Origin: Diogma glabrata
Taxonomy: Eukaryota; Arthropoda; Insecta; Diptera; Cylindrotomidae
NCBI GenBank assembly: GCA_963693315.1
Contig: OY856186.1
Span: forward strand, 386,306,865-386,370,864
DNA length: 64,000 bases
Direction: 5' to 3'
The translations under genes were made by a program, and so were the position numbers. Shown in pieces: positions 1-11,957 of the stretch (positions within the stretch are counted from its first letter, which is position 1; each line of letters begins with the position of its first letter). The notes under the pieces are model-generated. The model did no database searches and was not told the origin of the DNA. It saw only the letters and a program-made list of their open reading frames with translations.

Positions 1-337
1 TAGTTCTAGAACAACTTTTGTATTTATCAGCTCCAATTTAAGAACAATGCAGTTATTGTAAAATTAATAAAACCGGTTGTTTGTTAAAAATAACAAGAAA
101 ACTGATTAAAATACTGTATTCTCCACATTTTCTTGTTGCTTATCTTTTCAGACGTAAAATTTGTTTCCAGTGATCACTTTCAAGACTGGCAAAAGATTAA
201 TTTGCTTATTAGGCAGAGCTTCTGGATCTGACAGACTGATTTTCTTCAATATTTTCAAAGGACTGCTCAAAGCCATATAAAATGCCAAATATGCGAAATA
301 AAACAAATTTTAACATAATAGGTTTGGACAAGAATCA
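1..337. other. unassigned AT-rich sequence
   Basis: No coding potential, RNA gene or repeat was recognised here. The stretch lies just beyond the poly(A) end of the LINE that starts near 482. Confidence 0.4.
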
Positions 338-405
338 AAAAAATTAGTTTGGGTTTTGATCGAACAACAGGAAAAAATTAGTTTGGGTTTTGATCGAACA
401 ACAGG
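338..405. repeat. 34-bp perfect tandem duplication
   Basis: The 34-base unit at 338-371 is repeated exactly at 372-405; it contains the words TTAGTTTGGGTTTTGATCG and AACAACAGG. Two copies only. It looks like a local slippage duplication, with no function visible. Confidence 0.85.
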
Positions 406-519
406 AAAGAACTGAAGACGAAAAAGCCACTAGTAGCAATTAATTGAATAAAAGTTATTATCCGAAGCAACGAAATAAAACACAATCTTTTTTTTTTTTT
501 TTTTGTTTTTTTTTTTAAG

Positions 520-767
520 GCGTTCATGCGTTGCCAGGATAATCAGCTTTGAATATTCACCACGGTCATTCGCAACAGCGACATAATTACCATGGCAGCC
601 GATTTTTTTAAGGTCGTTTATTACGTCAGTCTCCCATTGTAGTCGTGGTCTTCCTCGCGGTCTACCACTCCCTGGGGTACTAACGTACATTTTTATAATC
701 ATTCCAGACTGTGAATCGGCTCGTAGAATATGCCCAAACCAAGCAATCCTGTTAGAACGGATACAAC
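520..767 (-). pseudogene. LINE reverse transcriptase C-terminal tail, displaced
   Basis: This minus-strand reading contains AWFGHILRADS, GRPRGRPRLQW and a closing ATHERL just before the poly(A) run. It is the C-terminus expected after GPDI of the RT piece ending at about 1546. The two are separated by about 770 bases of inserted LINE. The match of order, strand and reading shows they were one protein. Confidence 0.8.
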
Positions 768-783
768 CTATTCTATCGGATCC

Positions 784-1536
784 TATACTATCAGATCCAC
801 CCCTTTACCTTGGCTCCCTGTGTTAAGCAATATCGCTCCACCTGCACTCAGACGCTCGCATGCTCTCATGCGTGAACATAAAAAGGTAACTAACAACACC
901 ACGTTACCCTTGCACGAATATTACGGTGACCACACTCGTTGTCGATTGAAGTCAAGAAAGCCTCCACATAAAACTGCCAGCAACCTGCTGGCAACTGATT
1001 TTAATATCTTGGATGCCTGGGACACCTCCTGGCAACATTACAACACAACTGGCCTTTCTATTACTAACCCGACTTCTACCCAACCTGGTTTCGATTTGCC
1101 ACGTCATACCTGGACTACATTAAACCGAATAAGAACGAATCATGGACGTTGTGCTGATTCTTTCTACAAGTGGGGCATTTCAGAGTCCCCTGAGTGTGAC
1201 TGCGGCGCTCCACAACAAACTATAAAACACATTGCAACTGTGTGTCCAATTCGACGATACAATGGCAACATCTCAGACGTCCATTTGGCAACTCCCGATG
1301 TAGTAGCATGGATAGACTCGCTCGATGTAAACATCTAATGTTCAAATGTACTGCCCAATGTTCAAATATTTTACTTTTTAATTTACTTAAAAGACACGCA
1401 ATCAAATCGATTGTAAGTTCATTTAATGTGTATCCATGTATTGTTTTAGGTAGATTTCATAGAAGAGTCTACCTATTTTTAAGTTTAATTTTTTAATGTG
1501 TCACAAAAAAAACCATACGCTAAATAAAAAATAAAA
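784..1536 (+). mobile_element. LINE 3' end inserted in the minus-strand LINE
   Basis: A plus-strand, heavily 5'-truncated LINE. It carries the last coding part, a 3' UTR (1339-1520) and an A-rich end near 1521-1536. The flanking 17 bases at 767-783 and 1537-1553 match at 13 positions (CCTATT, ATATC and CC shared), a decayed target-site duplication. Removing the insert restores the host LINE reading. The 3' UTR contains a hairpin with AGGTAGA/TCTACCT arms at about 1449-1474. Confidence 0.8.
785..1338 (+). pseudogene. LINE ORF2 C-terminal domain
   Basis: An open frame of about 185 codons ending at 1338. It starts with LPWLPVLSNIAPPALRR and ends with LNRIRTNHGRCADSFYKWG followed by a cysteine/histidine motif (CDCG...H....C). 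This arrangement is typical of the end of LINE reverse transcriptases after the thumb. The catalytic RT is absent, so the fragment cannot act alone. Confidence 0.75.
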
Positions 1537-1545
1537 CCTATTATA

Positions 1546-3556
1546 TCAGGACCCTCAAGAAGGTCTCTGATCTCAAAGTTATACCGGGTTCTATACTCTC
1601 CATCGTCTGTCTTAAGTGGACCAAAAATGTAGCGTAGGATCTGACGCTCAAATACAGATAAATGCGATTCGTCATTTTGTGTAAGGGTCCACGTTTGTGA
1701 CCCATACATCACAACCGGTCTAATCAATGTCTTGTATAACTTGAGCTTGGTGTTAGTTGATACATACGGTGATCCAAGGAGAGGTTTAACTGAGTAGAAA
1801 GTTCGATTACCTGCAGCGATTCGAGCTTTAATATCTGTAAGTATGCTGTTGTTTGAGTCAAGCATTGATCCCAAATATTTAAAAGATTCAACTCCCTCAA
1901 TTCGTTCATCGCCGCACATCAAATCTTTCTTCTCAGCCTCTCTTGAAACATTCATATGTTTGGTTTTATTGTAGTTAATTTGCAGACCAATTTTCCTAGC
2001 ACCACTCTCAAGCGACTTGAAAGTCTCACTCATAACAGCTTCACTTCGGCCGAGGATGACAACATCATCAGCGTAAGCAATCATCTGTACTGAGTTTATT
2101 GACAAGATATTGTTATTAGTCGGTAGTTTCTTTTGACGGCACACATATTCCAAGGCTAGATTAAAAAGTATAGGAGAGATAGCATCACCTTGTCTTAATT
2201 CGGAGTCGACTTTAAAAAATTTTGATATTTCGTTCTCTCTACTCGCACACAGCATTGAGAGTTCTGTACTGTCATTTTGCATAGTGATACCAGTTTACCA
2301 GGAATTCCCATTGACACCAGAGCAGACCATAAAGTCTCTCGTTCGAGAGAGTCGTAGGCCTGCCTGAAATCAAGTAAAAGTTGGTGCACAGGTATGTTGA
2401 ACTCTCGACACTTTTCCAAAATCATCCTTATCGAGAAAAGTGCATCGGTGGTACCTCGGCCCCGCCGGAAACCACACTGATATTCTCCAAACAGTTGTTC
2501 AGCAAAAGGATTGATTTTGGATAGCAAAATGTAGGAAAAGATCTTATATGCTGTGCAGAGGAGAGCGATTCCTCTGTAGTTTGCCCATTGTAGGCGATTA
2601 CCTTTTTTATGGATTGGTATCAGCATAGCTGTGTTCCAGTCCAGTCCTGTCCTCAGTCCTCCAGATCATTTGAACAAGTTCAAACAATCTTGAGGATAGA
2701 GTTTTGCCACCATGTACAATCATTTCGGATGTTATATCGTCGATACCAGGTGCTTTATTGCATTTTAATTTTGACAGCGCCGCATCGAATTCCTCTTTGG
2801 TGGGTTCGTCTACATGTACCTTTGACGCACGAATAAGCTTTGCTCGTCGCCCGACTTGTTGCTGGTCACTTAAGTTGAGAAGATTCTCAAAATAAGCGGC
2901 CCAAGTATCTAAAATATTTTTAAGGTCTACTTGTAGCTCCCCATCTTCGTTTTGAATAGCAGTCGATCTAGTTTGAGGGCCCTTCTTTAAGGTTTTAACC
3001 TGTTGAAAGAAGTTACGCGATTGATGTTCCTTATTGAAGCTTTCAATCTCCTCACACTGTCTTTTCCACCATTCTCTCTTCGTTCGTCTACATAGCTTTG
3101 TAACGGCTTGTCTTGCCAGTTTATAGTTCTCCTTCGTGGACCTGGTATTGCGTCCTTGTAGACACTTCAGATAGCAATCTCTTTTGTATTGAATAGCGTC
3201 AAGGCATGCTTGATCCATCCATGGCTTCTGGGAGTGGTTCTGTGGTCGTCCAAGTATTCCCTCAGCAGCGCTTAAAACAGCATCTTTGAGCAAATACCAT
3301 GACTTATCGACGTCTCCATTAATGGTTTCTGATTTATCCAATCGGCAATATGGATTTGATATCTCTCTTCGGTTTCAGCATTCTTTAATGATGAGATGTT
3401 AAAACGTTTCCGTTGATTGAATTTTGGAATGCCTGGATTTGAGAAGTGGAACCTTATCGTTGCACATACAAGGAAGTGATCACTTCCAATGTATGCACCT
3501 CTAAAGGATCGCACATCCCGAACGCTCGAAAAGAAACGAAAACACATAGAAAACAC
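1546..3556 (-). pseudogene. LINE endonuclease-reverse transcriptase, frameshifted
   Basis: Four overlapping frames, 3556-3272, 3341-2607, 2626-2195 and 2282-1546, together form one endonuclease-RT polyprotein. The first contains the endonuclease end motif SDHFLV. The third has the RT motifs NYRGIALL and CGFRRGRGTTDALF. The fourth has the catalytic YADD (about 2075-2064), a thumb region, and FERQILRYIFGP, which is common at the end of such LINE RTs. Reading ends at GPDI, where the other LINE is inserted, and resumes at about 767. At least three frameshifts make it inactive. It would have copied LINE RNA at a nicked chromosomal target. Confidence 0.85.
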
Positions 3557-5073
3557 ATAATCATTTACAATTTAAAATCTAATCTAATTAGCTGCAATTA
3601 GACCTGTCTATTGTTCAAGCAGAAAATTATGAAAATATGGAACAGAAATGACTGCAATGCATTCTATTGGTCGTAGTTCTTGATGAATAGATACAGAGAA
3701 AGGTCGATTGATATAAAATGGTATGCAAACATCTTGAAAATAACTTAATTTAATGGAACTTATACGAAACATATCGTATGCGATCCAACAAGAGCATTAT
3801 TGTTTGGAATATTAAAATTTAAATGTTATTCTTACGAAAACGAGAGGATTTACCCATCGCGTTAAAACTGTAACATTTGAAACTATTTATTTCTTGCACA
3901 TACCAAGAGAATAACATGTGATCTAACAAATATTAGCTTAAATGTTAGTTAAAATGTTTCTTTACAAGAATGACCTTTATTTCAATTCTAGCGTATTCGT
4001 CGTTTTTTGAAAAATCGATTAAATGTTTGTGTAAATTATAATTGATTTATTCAAATATCCGAAGAAGTGCCTCCATATTTGGGGTTGGTGAAATGAGTAT
4101 GTTGAAAATGATAAACAACTTGAATTTTTTTTGGTCTACTGCAATTAGAATGGATGAGTTACGTTTATGATGTTCGGGTTCCGTTATCGTCCACTTTGGG
4201 TTGAATATTGAATTTAATGGTAGAAATACTTCTCTGAGGTTTGTTTTAGAAACTCCACTCGATTGTCCATTTTATTTACTTGAATTTTAATACAGCTCAA
4301 CATTAACATATACTGGATTGAATCGGGTGAACTGTTTGAAGTTTGTTGATGCCATAACACGCTTGGGTTTCTTTGGTCGAATTGATACCCTCAGAATTGG
4401 AGAGTTAAAAACAGTTGTAAACATACTGCGATAAAGTGATAAAGTAAATTAAGTGTAAATAGTAATAGCCAATTGGTAAATAAAAGCTTAGACTTCTAAA
4501 TATAATTAAGTATTTGATAGTTCATATAGAAGTACCATTCCTAGAATTGTTTGCACTAAATCGGTGGCGATTTCGGAAGTAAACTTTTAAAGACCGAACA
4601 TCATAGTTACAGGATATTGGTATTGTGCTGATGAAAGACGAGGTTTTTATTCAATACTGTTAACTGTGTTGCTCTTTGTCTAATGCTAAGCGTATATGAT
4701 TGTTTTCTATATTACTACTTTATGTAAAGTTGAGCTTGAATGTTATATATTCCTTCCAGACTATTCCTTCTTTAATATATAGTTATTGTTCTGATATCCG
4801 TTAAATTTCGTACAATTTGAAGCTACATTTTCATAAAACGTATTGTTATAATAATTAACCTTAAGTTGACTGTTTTTGTATTGGAATATGATGGGATTTT
4901 GATCTGCAACTTTCAACAATGATGGTTTTGTGTTAATGACTTCTTTTGATTTAATTAAACAAGAATATCTATACTCTATAGTCTATAGATTAAAAATGTT
5001 TGACGTGTTTTTTTTTCTAGGTTGAAAATGAAGATAACAAACGGCAGGAATTTTTCTATTTAGAAAATATTTT
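3557..5073. other. unassigned AT-rich sequence
   Basis: No recognisable gene, RNA gene or mobile element in about 1.5 kb. Only short, unremarkable open frames are present. Confidence 0.4.
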
Positions 5074-5869
5074 GTATACAGGGTGAGTTTTTTAAAAAAT
5101 GCCAGGCTTTTATCTCGAGAACCATGCTAGATGGGACAAAATAACCCAAGGTGATATTTGTTAAGCGTCGAGGGGGACGTCCAATGGTAATATTGAATGA
5201 CCTTGAAACTCATAAGTATTGGAGATATATGCCAAAATAGGTTTTTTTAAAATTAGAACCTATACATTTAATGTTTTTTTTTAATTAATTAAATCAAACT
5301 ACACACTTTTTGCTTACAAATTTTTTTTGTAAAGTGTACGATTTTGTAGATATGATGAAAATTGATTTGCACTAAAGCAAACGGTCTTCGCTAAGTTCTT
5401 CAGTAAAAAAATAAAATTTCAATAAATCAAAAAAAAAACGAAAATCAATTTCACGTAGTAGACCACGATGCAATATTATTTAAATTAATAAATGATTTTC
5501 ATTGTTTTTTTTTAATTTATCGAAATTTTATTTTTTTTCTGAAGAACTAAGCGAAGACACGTTTGCTTTAGTGCAAATCAATTTTCATCATATCTACAAA
5601 ATCGTACACTTTACAAAAAAAAATTGTAAGCAAAAAGTGTGTAGTTTGATTTACTTAATTAAAAAAAAACATTAAATGTATAGGTTCTAATTTAAAAAAA
5701 ACCTATTTTGGCATATATCTCCAATACTTATGAGTTTCAAGGTCATTCAATATTACCATTGGACGTCCCCCTCGACGCTTAACAAATATCACCTTGGGTT
5801 ATTTTGTCCCATCTAGCATGGTTCTCGAGATAAAAGCCTGGCATTTTTTAAAAAACTCACTCTGTATAA
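5074..5869. mobile_element. long-inverted-repeat (fold-back/MITE-like) element
   Basis: Two arms of about 375 bases (5074 to about 5450 and about 5490 to 5869) are near-exact reverse complements around a spacer of about 40 bases. Each outer end reads TATACAG(G/A)GTGAG. TATA or TA at both ends suits a TA target duplication as in Tc1/mariner-related MITEs, which is an inference. No transposase is present. Confidence 0.85.
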
Positions 5870-6260
5870 CATTAGTTTATTATTGATGTTGCTTACCTTG
5901 ATGTTTATTTAAGTTATAATTATTAGGCAAAGTACGTGTTGCAAATAATCATTATTTTAATGTTATGTATGATTAAAAAGACTATTAGAATAATACATAT
6001 TATTATTTCCTCCCATGAACATTAAAACATTGTCACATATTGGAGTGTTCTGCTGTTCTTCATATAGTTTATAAATGTTTTATGTTATCATCTCTTTGAA
6101 ATTTGAGCTTTTGCGTATTCTTCATGGGATTTCATGACATTAAACTGTTTGAGAGGGTGGTTTTAGGTTTTGAAATATGCGCTTCGTGCATTTAACTGAA
6201 ATCTGTGCAATGATTGGCTAGCAACCAATATCAATTAGAATTGTAAACTTAAACCTTCCA
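5870..6260. other. unassigned AT-rich sequence
   Basis: Nothing recognised between the inverted-repeat element and the Gypsy relic. Confidence 0.35.
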
Positions 6261-6870
6261 TTACGATTGAATTGAACCAGTAAGTTTTTTCGTTTTATAT
6301 TTGTAAATTTCCTTCAATGATTCAGTATCTTGATGTACTCTTGTCCATGGATAACACATTTTTTTCACTGAAAGTAACGCATAAATGTGCTGATAAAATT
6401 TAGTGCAGGAGTAAACAATTGCTAATAATGCCCGTTCTGCTTGAACGGAATTTTGTTCAGGATTTGTGAGCTGAAGCAAAAGTCACTGGATTACTTTTTT
6501 GTAACAAGTCAGGACTTATTCCATATTTGGTTCGGTTCGGATCCGCTTGTACGATCATTTTAAATATGGCAAATGCTTTTAAAATAGGTTTGTTGCAGTG
6601 ATCATTCGCTAGAAGGAATTAATGATTTGGAAATATGGAATAAAGCTTTTCAAATAGTGCGCTATACTAACGAAAGCGAACTTTATTATTGAATCTTCTT
6701 TTTAAATTAAATGCTAAGTTCTATCCATTTTTGAGTGGCTAGTGCTAGACTTTGATCATGACTCTCTTTAGCCTTGCCAGTTATTATCACGTCGGTAATA
6801 TAAATAAATATTCTATTTATTTCAGAAACCCATTGATTCATCATCCGTGTGCTAGTATATATACCGAAGA
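6261..6870 (-). pseudogene. Gypsy reverse transcriptase-RNase H remnant
   Basis: Minus-strand Gypsy pol in broken frames. At about 6870-6690 the RT palm reads ITDVIITGKAKESHDQSLAL, where intact elements have two aspartates before VIITG; the first is lost here. At about 6570-6261 the RNase H follows: a degraded QAD start, then LTNPEQNSVQAERALLAIVY, the usual 'EQNYAQIEKE' region. It is inactive. The Copia 3' LTR abuts it upstream at 6926. Confidence 0.75.
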
Positions 6871-6925
6871 GAATTTTATGAAATCTAAATGTCCCGACTA
6901 ACTTTTTCTAGACGTATAGTTTAAC

Positions 6926-7165
6926 GAAATAATTATCTCTTAATGGAATAGAACAATAAAACGGGCAGATGTTTTTAAGTACATATATATTAAGTTTATT
7001 TACCGAATATTGAAACGGAAGTGAAATGTTAAAAATTACAATATTGACTTTTTAATTAGTAAGAGAATGAAGTTTGAAACAAATGTTAACTCTATAATTG
7101 ATCTTAACAATTTTGCTTTCAGATCCTCGAGGATAGCGATATCATAATGATCTTTCTTAGCAGCA
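6926..7165 (-). repeat. Copia 3' LTR
   Basis: About 240 bases. On the minus strand it starts TGCTGCTAAG, directly after a purine-rich tract (GAATGAGAA), and ends near ATAATTATTTCG. It matches the split 5' LTR at 15666-15850, 16045-16099 and 24775-24910. This copy is uninterrupted and so serves as the empty-site reference for the hAT and MITE insertions in the 5' LTR. Confidence 0.8.
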
Positions 7166-7172
7166 TTCTCAT

Positions 7173-8189
7173 TCATATTCTCATATTATCATTCATATCA
7201 ATATCATATGACTTTATATAATTTACAAATACATGACAAATGTATTCTTCTTCTCTATCTGTGCGAATACACTTCGGTTCCTTTTCAAATTGAACCATTG
7301 CAATTTCAATATACTCCTTAAAATAACCGTAAATCTCAGATTTATGTTTCATTAGGTAGCTAGTTGTAAACTTTGAATAATCATCAATATATGCTAAAAT
7401 GTATACATTTGGTGAAGGCGTGGCCGTTTGCAATGGACCACAAACATCTGAATGTACCAAATCTAAAACAGCAGCAGCTTAGTTTTCCTGACATCTAGAA
7501 ATTTAATTCTTGAAATTTTTTCCGTCAAGTTAAACATTACTATTTAAATCAACCCGACATTCTGATGAACATTTGCTTAACTGTATTTCGTCAAATAATC
7601 CATTTGTCGACAGTGATTTAGCAACTCCAACGTCTCGATAACCCAAGACTTTGTGCTAATAACGAATGCGTTCGTTTTTATCATCTTTAATTAAATATAC
7701 CACATTTGATTCACCTATAGCTTATACAGTTTACCATTGATATCCTTTTTCTATTAATTTTCTGATCGATAGTAAACTTCCTTTGATATCTGGCGATAAT
7801 AACACATTATTATCTGGCGATAATAACACAACTATTTTAATTTTACTACACATTATTTTCGTCTATTATTATTTCGTTTATTATTCAATTTCAACTGTTC
7901 CTTTACCACTAGTAACACTGAAAGTTTCTCTCCAATTTAGATCGATACTAATGACTGCAGCTTTAGAACCAGTAATATGACAAGTAACACCAGAATCAAT
8001 AATCCAACCATCATTTAGTTTTTCTGCTATAAATAAATGTTCATTTTTTTGTTTCTGCCAAATTTTCCTTATTACAGTTCCTTCCGTTGATCACTGTGGT
8101 TTCTTTTGTGACCAATTTTTATATTTGAAACAATTTTTCTTTATGTGACCACTTTTGTTACAAAAATCACATTTTGACTTACATTTTTT
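7173..8189 (-). pseudogene. Copia zinc knuckle, protease, integrase remnant
   Basis: On the minus strand, in order: a gag zinc knuckle CDFCNKSGHIKKNC (about 8180-8140); a protease WIIDSGVTCHITG (about 8010-7970) with the catalytic DSG; a pre-integrase stretch DVGVAKSLSTNGLFDEIQLS with the cysteine pair CSSEC; and an integrase start VHSDVCGP...AYIDDYSKF (7460-7380) followed by IRTD. Frameshifts occur throughout. The element jumps from mid-integrase to the polypurine tract, so RT was deleted before or during decay. Confidence 0.8.
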
Positions 8190-8262
8190 TTTTTTTTTTT
8201 TTAATAAAATGTGTTGTGTAATAGGGTTTAGAATATGTGTCACAACAACACATAAATACCTT

Positions 8263-11234
8263 TTAAGACCTAGGGTTAGACCTGGGTCCCACAACAACTG
8301 GCGTTCTAAGGTGTCGATTAACGCTTTTTTTAAACATCTGTGGGTTGAAGCCACCTGAGACTAAGTGTTCCGGCAAACTATTCCATTTGTACGCAGTTCG
8401 GACAAAGAAGTCTCTCTGCGATCTGCCAGTATGACAGCGCGGGATCTTTACTGTTGCATCGGTTGCGGCAGCCGATTGCCGAGTGGAACGGGGGTAAGAA
8501 TAAGTTTGAGGCATGATGCCGCTGATTTCATCTGAGCACTGCTGATGACGATATTTGTAAAAAACAACGAGGTCAGCAACAGTGCGACGATGTTGTAGGG
8601 AATCAAGTTTTGATGTCAAAGTTCGATCACCCACAATTCGTATAACTCGCTTTTGAACAGAGTCCAAGAGGGCCAAGATGGAAACAGAGGCAGCACCCCA
8701 AACTTGACAGCAGTACTCCATACAGGGACGAATATAGGACTTATAAACATGGAGCAATTGGTATGGAGTAAAAAATTTTTTGCATCTATTTAGGAGGCCG
8801 AGTTTTTAGACGCGCTTTTTGCCATCGCCATTACATGATCGTTCCAGAGTAGGTCATTTGAAACTGTGACACCCAATAAACGAATGCTTTTACATTCACC
8901 TATTGGTTCATCACACATACCAAATAAAATATCTTTGGGGAACTCGGTCTTTAATCTGGAAACAATCAACAGCTGTGTTTTGGTGGAGTTAAAATTGACA
9001 AGGTTTTGGTCACCCCAGTCGGCGACTTTATTCAGGTCTTTGTTCACGTTTATGGCAGCGTCTCTCCGGGCAGGATTAATTCGTTCGTGCATTTTACCTT
9101 TTGAAGGAAGGGGCTCGAACGACTTGTGCAGAGTACTATCATCTGCAAAACTATTTATTGGGTTACTGGTGATTTTCAACAATTCGTTGATATAAATCAA
9201 AAATAGGGTTGGGGACAATACTGAGCCTTGGGGTACACCAGCGTTAATTAGTTTAGACTCAGAAGAAAATCCGTCTAAGGTTACCGAAATGTATCGGTTG
9301 GATAGAAAATTTTGAATCAGCTTCACAACATTGGGATGAAAACCGTACGCAACGAGCTTGTTGATTAAGTTGGCATGCCAGACTCGATCGAATGCCTTGG
9401 AGATGTCTAAAGCGATAACGTATGTTTCACCACCTTTATCAAGTATGCTGTTCCAACAATGCGCTACATAGTTTAATAGATCGGTAGTTGATCTTTTGTT
9501 TCGAAAACCGTATTGGCTGTCGGATATTAAATGATTTTCTTCCAGAAATTTTGAAATATGTGTATTAATATAATGCTCGTAGATTTTGGATAGGACCGAT
9601 AGTAAAGCTATTGGCCTATAATTTGAGATATCGGATTTTGGTCCCTTTTTGGGGACGGGCTGGACATTTGCCAACTTCCAGCACGAGGGAAATATACCAG
9701 ATTTGTAGGATTGGTAGAATATTTTAGTTAAAGTTGGTGCAAGTTCTTTGGAAAAGGTTTTTAAAATAATGGGTGGAATATTGTCCATTCCTGAGGCTTT
9801 GTTGATGTTTTACCCCTTTAAAAGTTTAGCGACTATTTTGGGTTTGAAGTGAAGTTCATTCATATTAACTCCTGAAGACTGGATTTGGGGTATTTCTTTA
9901 GGAGTTTCCAAAACAGTGGAGTTCAGAGCAAAGCGTTCAGCGAACAAGTTAGCTTTTCTTGCGGGATCATTGACGATTAAATCACCATCAATAATAGGGG
10001 GAATAGAAAATTTTGTACCAGAATTTAAAGAATTAATGGCACTGTAAAAACTCTCGTCAGAAACAGACATAGACGTAAGTTTTGAGGCTTTCGCTTTGTC
10101 AATTTCAGTCTTTTCGTTTGAGATAATCTGGTTAGATATTTTGTTGGCCTTTAGATATTGGGATCGATTAGTGGGAGTTTTGTTATGAATCCAAATATTA
10201 AATGATCTACGTTTGTTTCTAAGTGCCGTTTTGGCAGCTTTCGAATACAAGTATTTTTGTTTGGGTTTTACTATGGAGAAAGGGACAAATTTATTGATAG
10301 CAAATTGGATGGTTTCTGTAAAGTTTTGAGCAGAAACATTTACATTGTCAGTGTAAAAACAATGACGGTCGAAAGGGAAACCATGGAAAAAATTTTGAAG
10401 ACCACTCTTATCCATTTTTGAGTAGTGAAATATTTTACGGGGTTTGGGAGCTGTAGTTTTAAGTAAATCAGTTTTGATAACTGATGAAATTAAATAATGA
10501 TCCGAATTTCCAATACTACCTTTCGCGACATCAACACTCGTAATATCTGGCATTGTGGTAAGATAGAGATCTAAAAGAAAACTATTATCACCGCCATTAC
10601 AGGGAGTGAAAGTCGGGCTTTTAACAATTTGGAATAGGCCGGTCGATTTGGAGAATTCCAACCATGATTTGTTGTGGACGTTGAAGTCACCGGTAACGAT
10701 AACTTCACAATTAGGGGACTTTGCTCTAATCTCGTCCACAATTTTTGTCAGTATATTAAAAAAGTTTGGGTTACGTTTGTTGGGGGACCGGTATAAAGCT
10801 ATTGTAAAAAAAGTCATTTCTGGAAGACAAATCTTTAAAACCATTGTATTGAAGCCGTCACCGTGTAGTTCAAAATTTGGAAAGCGCGTGTACGCAACAC
10901 TCTCATGAATGAATGCGCATACGCCCTGATGGAGTTTGAAAGCTGATTCGAGCCTATATTTGGAATTAAGCGATTCTATAAAGAGAAAATTTTCAGAAAC
11001 TTGTGTTTCTGTAAGGAATAGAATGTTCGGTTTGTCGTGCTCAAGATGATGTTGCACGTGGTCATGGTTAGCGTTTAATCCGCAGATGTTTTGAACATGT
11101 ATTTTAAAGTTTTTTATTGAATCATATATGTTTTGTCCCTGCAAATTCCGTGGACGTGCCGCTTTATGGGCGGGTGGATTGCGCAAATTTGCTTTACCAC
11201 TTGCAGACTTATTTTTTTTCGGTTGTACTGCCAT
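8263..11234 (-). pseudogene. LINE endonuclease-reverse transcriptase polyprotein
   Basis: From 11234 the reading has a short basic N-terminus, then an APE-type endonuclease: LTETQ, VTGDFNVHNKSW, LDLYLTT and GNSDHYLIS. After one in-frame TAA at about 9809 the RT follows (9788-8790) with NYRPIALLSVLSKIYE, QYGFRNKRSTTDLL, ALDISKAFDRVWH, AGVPQGSVLSPTLF and the catalytic FADD. A frameshift at about 8800 leads to the C-terminal part (8757-8263) with YIRPCMEYCCQVWG and WNSLPEHLVSGGFN. Only one stop and one frameshift were seen, so the copy is fairly young. Family: CR1/Jockey-like, clade not proven. Confidence 0.85.
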
Positions 11235-11770
11235 ATATATATATCAAAAGGGTTTTATTTTATTTTTTTATGTTTTATTTTAAAATGGATAACTAAGTAA
11301 AAAATACTATCATACAACAAAATATGACATATGCCAATATTTCATGATAAGATGAAGAAATAATAACAAAATAATAAGTGAAAAACAAATTGTGAGAAAT
11401 TTGCAGAAAACAAAACAAAACTAAATGCCAATAATCCAGCTGATGCAGTGCACCCCAGACGCACCGCCCACCACCTCAATCGAGGCACAAAGCCTACACA
11501 TAACTACGTGTTGGTCCGATTCCTCGGAAGAGCTAATGAGCGGTACCGCTACGGAACGCTGCCCAGCTAAGACTGGAAGTGCTGCCGTTGACTAATTAGA
11601 GTTCGTCCGCCAGCACCCTAAGATATCATCTTGGCTAATGACATCTCCTGCCATTGCCAGTGGTATGTGATATCTCACGCTAACTCATATGTCAATGGCA
11701 GGGACTGGAGTACGCAGGGTAGTCAGACCCGTAGATAAACATTGATCATAATCGATCAAAATCGATCCCT
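11235..11770 (-). other. LINE 5' UTR
   Basis: Non-coding sequence upstream of the LINE start. It has AT-rich and then more GC-rich parts and an inverted repeat (CCTGCCATTG/CAATGGCAGG). It is homologous to 24440-24612, which supports it being part of the element. An internal promoter would be expected here in this class; none was identified. Confidence 0.55.
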
Positions 11771-11957
11771 CCTGCGGGAAGATAGGCAGTATGATGAATT
11801 AATTTTAAGAGCAATGTTACCTTTATTGCTACCACGATTAATTCTTTTTTTCTGCTGTGATATAATTTTTGATTGCACCAAATTGCAACTTAATTCATCA
11901 GTAGCTCTTCCTTCCACTGCAGTTGCAGTGCTTTTATAGCGAGTAACACTACTATTT
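11771..11957 (-). pseudogene. coding-like remnant, possible Copia gag
   Basis: An open minus-strand reading (TDELSCNLVQSKIISQQKKR, then GSNKGNIALKINSS) lies where Copia gag is expected, just before the zinc knuckle cut off by the LINE. The composition suits a basic gag region, but the match is weak. It appears to continue across the inverted-repeat element into 12659-12867. Confidence 0.3.

Larger units (their letters stand above)
482..3556 (-). mobile_element. 5'-truncated non-LTR retrotransposon (LINE), interrupted
   Basis: A minus-strand LINE relic. Its 3' end is marked by a T-run at about 487-518, the complement of a poly(A) tail, directly after the last coding residues. Going 5' to 3' on the minus strand it has the end of an endonuclease domain, a reverse transcriptase and a C-terminal tail. 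The copy is 5'-truncated near 3556 inside the endonuclease. The body is split at 768-1553 by another LINE. The clade (RTE-like or I/Jockey-like) cannot be settled without a tree. Confidence 0.85.
8184..11770 (-). mobile_element. CR1/Jockey-group LINE, nearly full length
   Basis: A minus-strand LINE with its poly(A) as a T-run at 8184-8202, which interrupts the Copia gag just before the zinc knuckle. Coding runs 11234-8263, and a 5' UTR of about 530 bases extends to near 11770. The UTR carries a hairpin (CCTGCCATTG at about 11649 and its complement at about 11693). A second scrap of the same UTR lies at 24440-24612. The exact 5' end and target duplication were not found. Confidence 0.8.

Noticed and set aside
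1449..1474. AGGTAGA/TCTACCT hairpin as the end of a Helentron-like element
   Set aside because: It sits in the 3' UTR of the plus-strand LINE with no other shared sequence; similarity to the 23.7 kb hairpin is short.
7085..7165. Coding-like reading AAKKDHYDIA in the Copia LTR as gag
   Set aside because: The same sequence ends both LTRs, and the primer binding site fixes the other LTR edge; treated as LTR.
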